Notes under the pieces: generated by a model | The model's input: the letters and a program-made list of their open reading frames with translations, nothing else | The model's database searches: none | Told to the model about the DNA's origin: nothing | Origin: Oscillospiraceae bacterium | GTDB taxonomy: Bacteria > Bacillota > Clostridia > WRCU01 | Length of the DNA stretch: 10,998 nucleotides | Assembly (NCBI GenBank): GCA_009783805.1 | Contig: WRCU01000024.1 | Span: 1-10,998, forward strand | Reading direction: 5' to 3' | Program-made: the position numbers and the translations under genes | Part shown: positions 8,492-10,998 of the stretch, piece by piece | How the letters are laid out: the number at the start of each line of letters is the position of its first letter | Position numbering within the stretch: position 1 is the first letter of the stretch

Positions 8492-10998
8492 TAATAGTCC
8501 TCTTCATCGGGTTCCCCGGCTCCGCCGTCGCCGTCCCCCGCGCCATAGCCGTCCCCGGGATCCGATCCGGGGCCGTCGTCATCGTCCCCGTCGAACGGAT
8601 CCGGATAGAGGTCGCTCCCCATCAGCTCCCTGATGTCGAAGGCGTCGTCCCCGTCATCGTCCTCCGCCTTTCCCTGGCCCTGCCTCGCCTTGGGCTCCTT
8701 GCCGGCCTGGGACCCCTTCGGCCCGTCGTCCCCGTCCCCGCCGACCCCGGGCTCCGTCCCTAGGTCCCCGTCGTCGTCGTCATCGTCATCGCCCAAGTCG
8801 TCGCCGTCGTCGACCCCGAGGTCGTCCAGGATCCCGACCGCGTCGTCGTCATCCTCGGAATCGGCCTTGTCCTCGCGCTTTGCCTCGAACAGCTCGCTGA
8901 GCAGGCTGTCGTCCAGCGCCGACGGGGTCGGCGGCCCTGTAATGGTGAACCCCGCCATGGCCGCGCCCCTCTCGGTCATGCCCTGGCTGTAGTGCCCGCC
9001 CCTCCGCCTGTCGCGCCTGTCTAGGTCATACCCGGGCTCGTCGTAGTCGTCGAAGGACGCCTCCTTGAACGTGACCTCCTCGCCGGACTCGGAGTATAGC
9101 TTGATGTCGAGGGCCAGGCTCTGCAGCTCCTTTATGAGCACCTTGAAGGATTCCGGGATCCCCGGCTCGGGGATGTTGTCGCCCTTCACGATCGACTCGT
9201 ACGTCTTCACCCTCCCAATCATGTCGTCGGACTTGTAGGTCAATATTTCCTGCAGCGTGTACGCCGCGCCGTACGCCTCCAGCGCCCAGACCTCCATCTC
9301 CCCGAAGCGCTGGCCGCCCATCTGGGCCTTCCCGCCCAGCGGCTGCTGGGTCACCAGCGAATACGGGCCCGTCGACCTGGCGTGGACCTTGTCGTCCACC
9401 AGGTGCGCGAGCTTCATCATGTACATGATGCCCACCGTGACCCTGTTGTCGAACGGCTCGCCCGTCCTGCCGTCGTATATGACCGACTTGCCGTCGGTCT
9501 CCAGCCCGGCCATCCTAAGCGTCTCGACGATGTCGTCCTCGGTGGCCCCGTCGAAGACCGGCGTCGCGACCTTCCAGCCCAGGACCATCGCGGCGTATCC
9601 CAAATGGATCTCGAGTATCTGCCCGATGTTCATGCGCGAGGGGACGCCCAGCGGGTTCAGTATGATCTCCAGCGGCCTGCCGTCGGGCATGAACGGCATG
9701 TCCTCCTCCGGCAGTATCCTCGATATGACGCCCTTGTTGCCGTGCCTTCCGGCCATCTTGTCGCCCACCGAGATCTTCCTCTTTTGAGCGATGTAGCACC
9801 GCACCAGCTGGTTCACGCCCGGCGACAGCTCATCGCCGTTCTCGCGCGTGAAGACCTTGATGTCGACTATGATGCCGCCCTCGCCGTGCGGGACGCGGAG
9901 CGACGTGTCGCGCACCTCGCGTGACTTCTCCCCGAATATGGCGCGCAGCAGCCGCTCCTCCGCCGTCAGCTCGGTTTCCCCCTTCGGCGTCACCTTGCCC
10001 ACGAGGATGTCCCCCGGCCTGACCTCGGCGCCTATCCTGATTATGCCCCTCTCGTCCAGGTCCTTGAGCGAGTCCTCGCTCACGTTCGGGATGTCCTTCG
10101 TTATCTCCTCCGGCCCGAGCTTCGTGTCCCGCGCCTCGCTCTCGTACTCCTCTATGTGTATGGAGGTGAAGGTGTCGTCCTTGACCAGCTTCTCGCTTAT
10201 GAGTATGGCGTCCTCGTAGTTGTAGCCCTCCCAGCTCATGATCCCTATCAGGATGTTCTTGCCCAGGCTGAGCTCCCCGTTGTCGGTCGAGGGGCCGTCG
10301 GCGATGATGTCGCCCGCCTCGACCCTGTCGCCCAGCTTGACCGTGGGCCGCTGGTTTATGCACGTGCCCTGGTTCGACCTCATGTACTTGAAGACCTTGT
10401 ACGCGTCCCTGCCGCCGGCGTCGGTCGCGACCGCTATCTCCGAGGCCGTGACCCTCTCCACCGTCCCGGGGTTGGCCGCGATGATCACGACGCCCGAGTC
10501 CTTGCAGGCCTTGTGCTCCATGCCCGTGCCGATGAGCGGAGCCTGCGGCTTGATGAGCGGGACCGCCTGGCGCTGCATGTTCGACCCCATGAGCGCCCTG
10601 TTCGCGTCGTCGTTCTCGAGGAACGGTATCATCGCGGTCGCGACGGAAACGACCTGCTTAGACGAGACGTCCATGTAGTCGTTGAGGGACGCCTCCTCCT
10701 CGAGGATCTGGTCCATGTGCCTGCAGCCCACCTTGGCGTTCACGAAGCGTCCTTCGGCGTCCAGCGGCTCGTTCGCGTGGGCGATGACGAACTCGTCCTC
10801 CTCGTCGGCCGTCAGGTACTCTATCTCCTTCGTGATGACCCCGGTCGCCTTGTCGATCTTCCTGTACGGGGCCTCTATGAAGCCGTACTCATTTATGCGG
10901 GCGTACGTCCCGAGCGAGCCGATGAGCCCTATGTTCGGGCCCTCAGGCGTCTCTATGGGGCAGATCCTGCCGTAGTGCGTGTAGTGGACGTCCCTGAC
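8491..10998 (-). CDS. rpoB: DNA-directed RNA polymerase subunit beta, C-terminal part (5' end outside window)
   Basis: This is the beta subunit of RNA polymerase, which forms one side of the active-site cleft. The reading frame is open to the right edge, so only the last 835 residues are here; the usual ATG lies outside. The first residues read [20 protein letters not shown], which matches E. coli beta from about residue 547, so rifampicin cluster II ([13 protein letters not shown]) is present and looks wild-type while cluster I is outside. The flap region follows ([17 protein letters not shown]). The active-site segment [12 protein letters not shown] has Lys414 and Lys422 of this fragment, equivalent to E. 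coli K1065 and K1073. The C-terminal clamp segment [19 protein letters not shown] follows, and the family core ends at about fragment residue 646 ([19 protein letters not shown] and a few more residues). The E. coli SI2 insertion is absent, as in Bacillota. Residues 647-835 are an unusual acidic extension, listed separately. The TAG stop lies 11 bp before rpoC, so the two are co-transcribed. Confidence 0.98.
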   Translation of the reverse strand, partial: VRDVHYTHYGRICPIETPEGPNIGLIGSLGTYARINEYGFIEAPYRKIDKATGVITKEIEYLTADEEDEFVIAHANEPLDAEGRFVNAKVGCRHMDQILEEEASLNDYMDVSSKQVVSVATAMIPFLENDDANRALMGSNMQRQAVPLIKPQAPLIGTGMEHKACKDSGVVIIAANPGTVERVTASEIAVATDAGGRDAYKVFKYMRSNQGTCINQRPTVKLGDRVEAGDIIADGPSTDNGELSLGKNILIGIMSWEGYNYEDAILISEKLVKDDTFTSIHIEEYESEARDTKLGPEEITKDIPNVSEDSLKDLDERGIIRIGAEVRPGDILVGKVTPKGETELTAEERLLRAIFGEKSREVRDTSLRVPHGEGGIIVDIKVFTRENGDELSPGVNQLVRCYIAQKRKISVGDKMAGRHGNKGVISRILPEEDMPFMPDGRPLEIILNPLGVPSRMNIGQILEIHLGYAAMVLGWKVATPVFDGATEDDIVETLRMAGLETDGKSVIYDGRTGEPFDNRVTVGIMYMMKLAHLVDDKVHARSTGPYSLVTQQPLGGKAQMGGQRFGEMEVWALEAYGAAYTLQEILTYKSDDMIGRVKTYESIVKGDNIPEPGIPESFKVLIKELQSLALDIKLYSESGEEVTFKEASFDDYDEPGYDLDRRDRRRGGHYSQGMTERGAAMAGFTITGPPTPSALDDSLLSELFEAKREDKADSEDDDDAVGILDDLGVDDGDDLGDDDDDDDGDLGTEPGVGGDGDDGPKGSQAGKEPKARQGQGKAEDDDGDDAFDIRELMGSDLYPDPFDGDDDDGPGSDPGDGYGAGDGDGGAGEPDEEDY
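8494..9060 (-). other. Acidic low-complexity C-terminal extension of RpoB (about 189 residues)
   Basis: After the conserved end of beta, which stops near where E. coli beta stops, the frame continues for about 189 residues. By my hand count about 63 are Asp or Glu and about 15 are Lys or Arg, for a net charge near -48. It opens with a short basic patch ([13 protein letters not shown]) and then becomes rich in Asp, Gly and Pro, including a run of seven Asp codons at 8770-8790. Two short less-acidic islands stand out, [10 protein letters not shown] and [17 protein letters not shown]; they could be short helices or docking motifs. The segment is predicted disordered from composition alone. It shares the stop codon and continuous frame with rpoB, and there is no sign of a separate gene or frameshift. 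Some clostridial beta subunits have shorter acidic tails, from general knowledge; this one seems long. Confidence 0.85.

Noticed and set aside
8491..9060. The acidic RpoB tail as a frameshift artefact or separate gene
   Set aside because: The frame is continuous with the conserved core, ends at a stop properly placed 11 bp before rpoC, and codon use stays GC3-rich. Asp/Gly-rich composition is consistent with a real disordered extension.

Overview
The window is a block of core information-processing genes, all on the minus strand. In transcription order (right to left) they are rpoB (3' part only), rpoC, a small L7Ae/YbxF-type K-turn protein gene, rpsL, rpsG, fusA and tuf. This is the classic rpoBC plus str cluster. 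An L7Ae-family gene between rpoC and rpsL, a 1200-residue beta' without large lineage insertions, and the wording of the beta, EF-G and S7 proteins all point to Bacillota, most likely a GC-rich member of Clostridia. The DNA looks roughly 60-65% GC by eye. Codon choice is unusual for that group: Ile is often ATA and Arg mostly AGG, even in tuf.

Layout: 8491-10998 holds the C-terminal 835 residues of the RNA polymerase beta subunit, ending in an acidic, low-complexity tail of about 189 residues. 4877-8479 is the complete beta' subunit. A consensus-like promoter (TTGACG, 18 nt, TATAAT) overlaps the rpoC stop codon and probably drives the ribosomal part of the cluster. 4573-4827 is the L7Ae-like protein, followed four bases later by S12 (4143-4568). 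A 213-bp, strongly structured spacer (3930-4142) then precedes S7 (3459-3929, GTG start). EF-G (1319-3406) follows after 52 bp. EF-Tu (45-1256) follows after 62 bp and has its own extended -10 promoter starting inside the end of fusA.

Together the genes make the catalytic core of RNA polymerase, two 30S proteins of the decoding and head regions, and the two main elongation GTPases. Promoters at the rpoC/ybxF and fusA/tuf junctions, plus the structured rpsL-rpsG spacer, suggest the block is split into separately tunable segments. I see no mobile element, CRISPR array, rRNA or tRNA gene, and no credible plus-strand gene. The window is ordinary core genome and I do not think it contains a new system. 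The points worth a second look are the beta acidic tail, the Arg residues at both classical streptomycin positions of S12, the internal promoters, and the rpsL-rpsG spacer.
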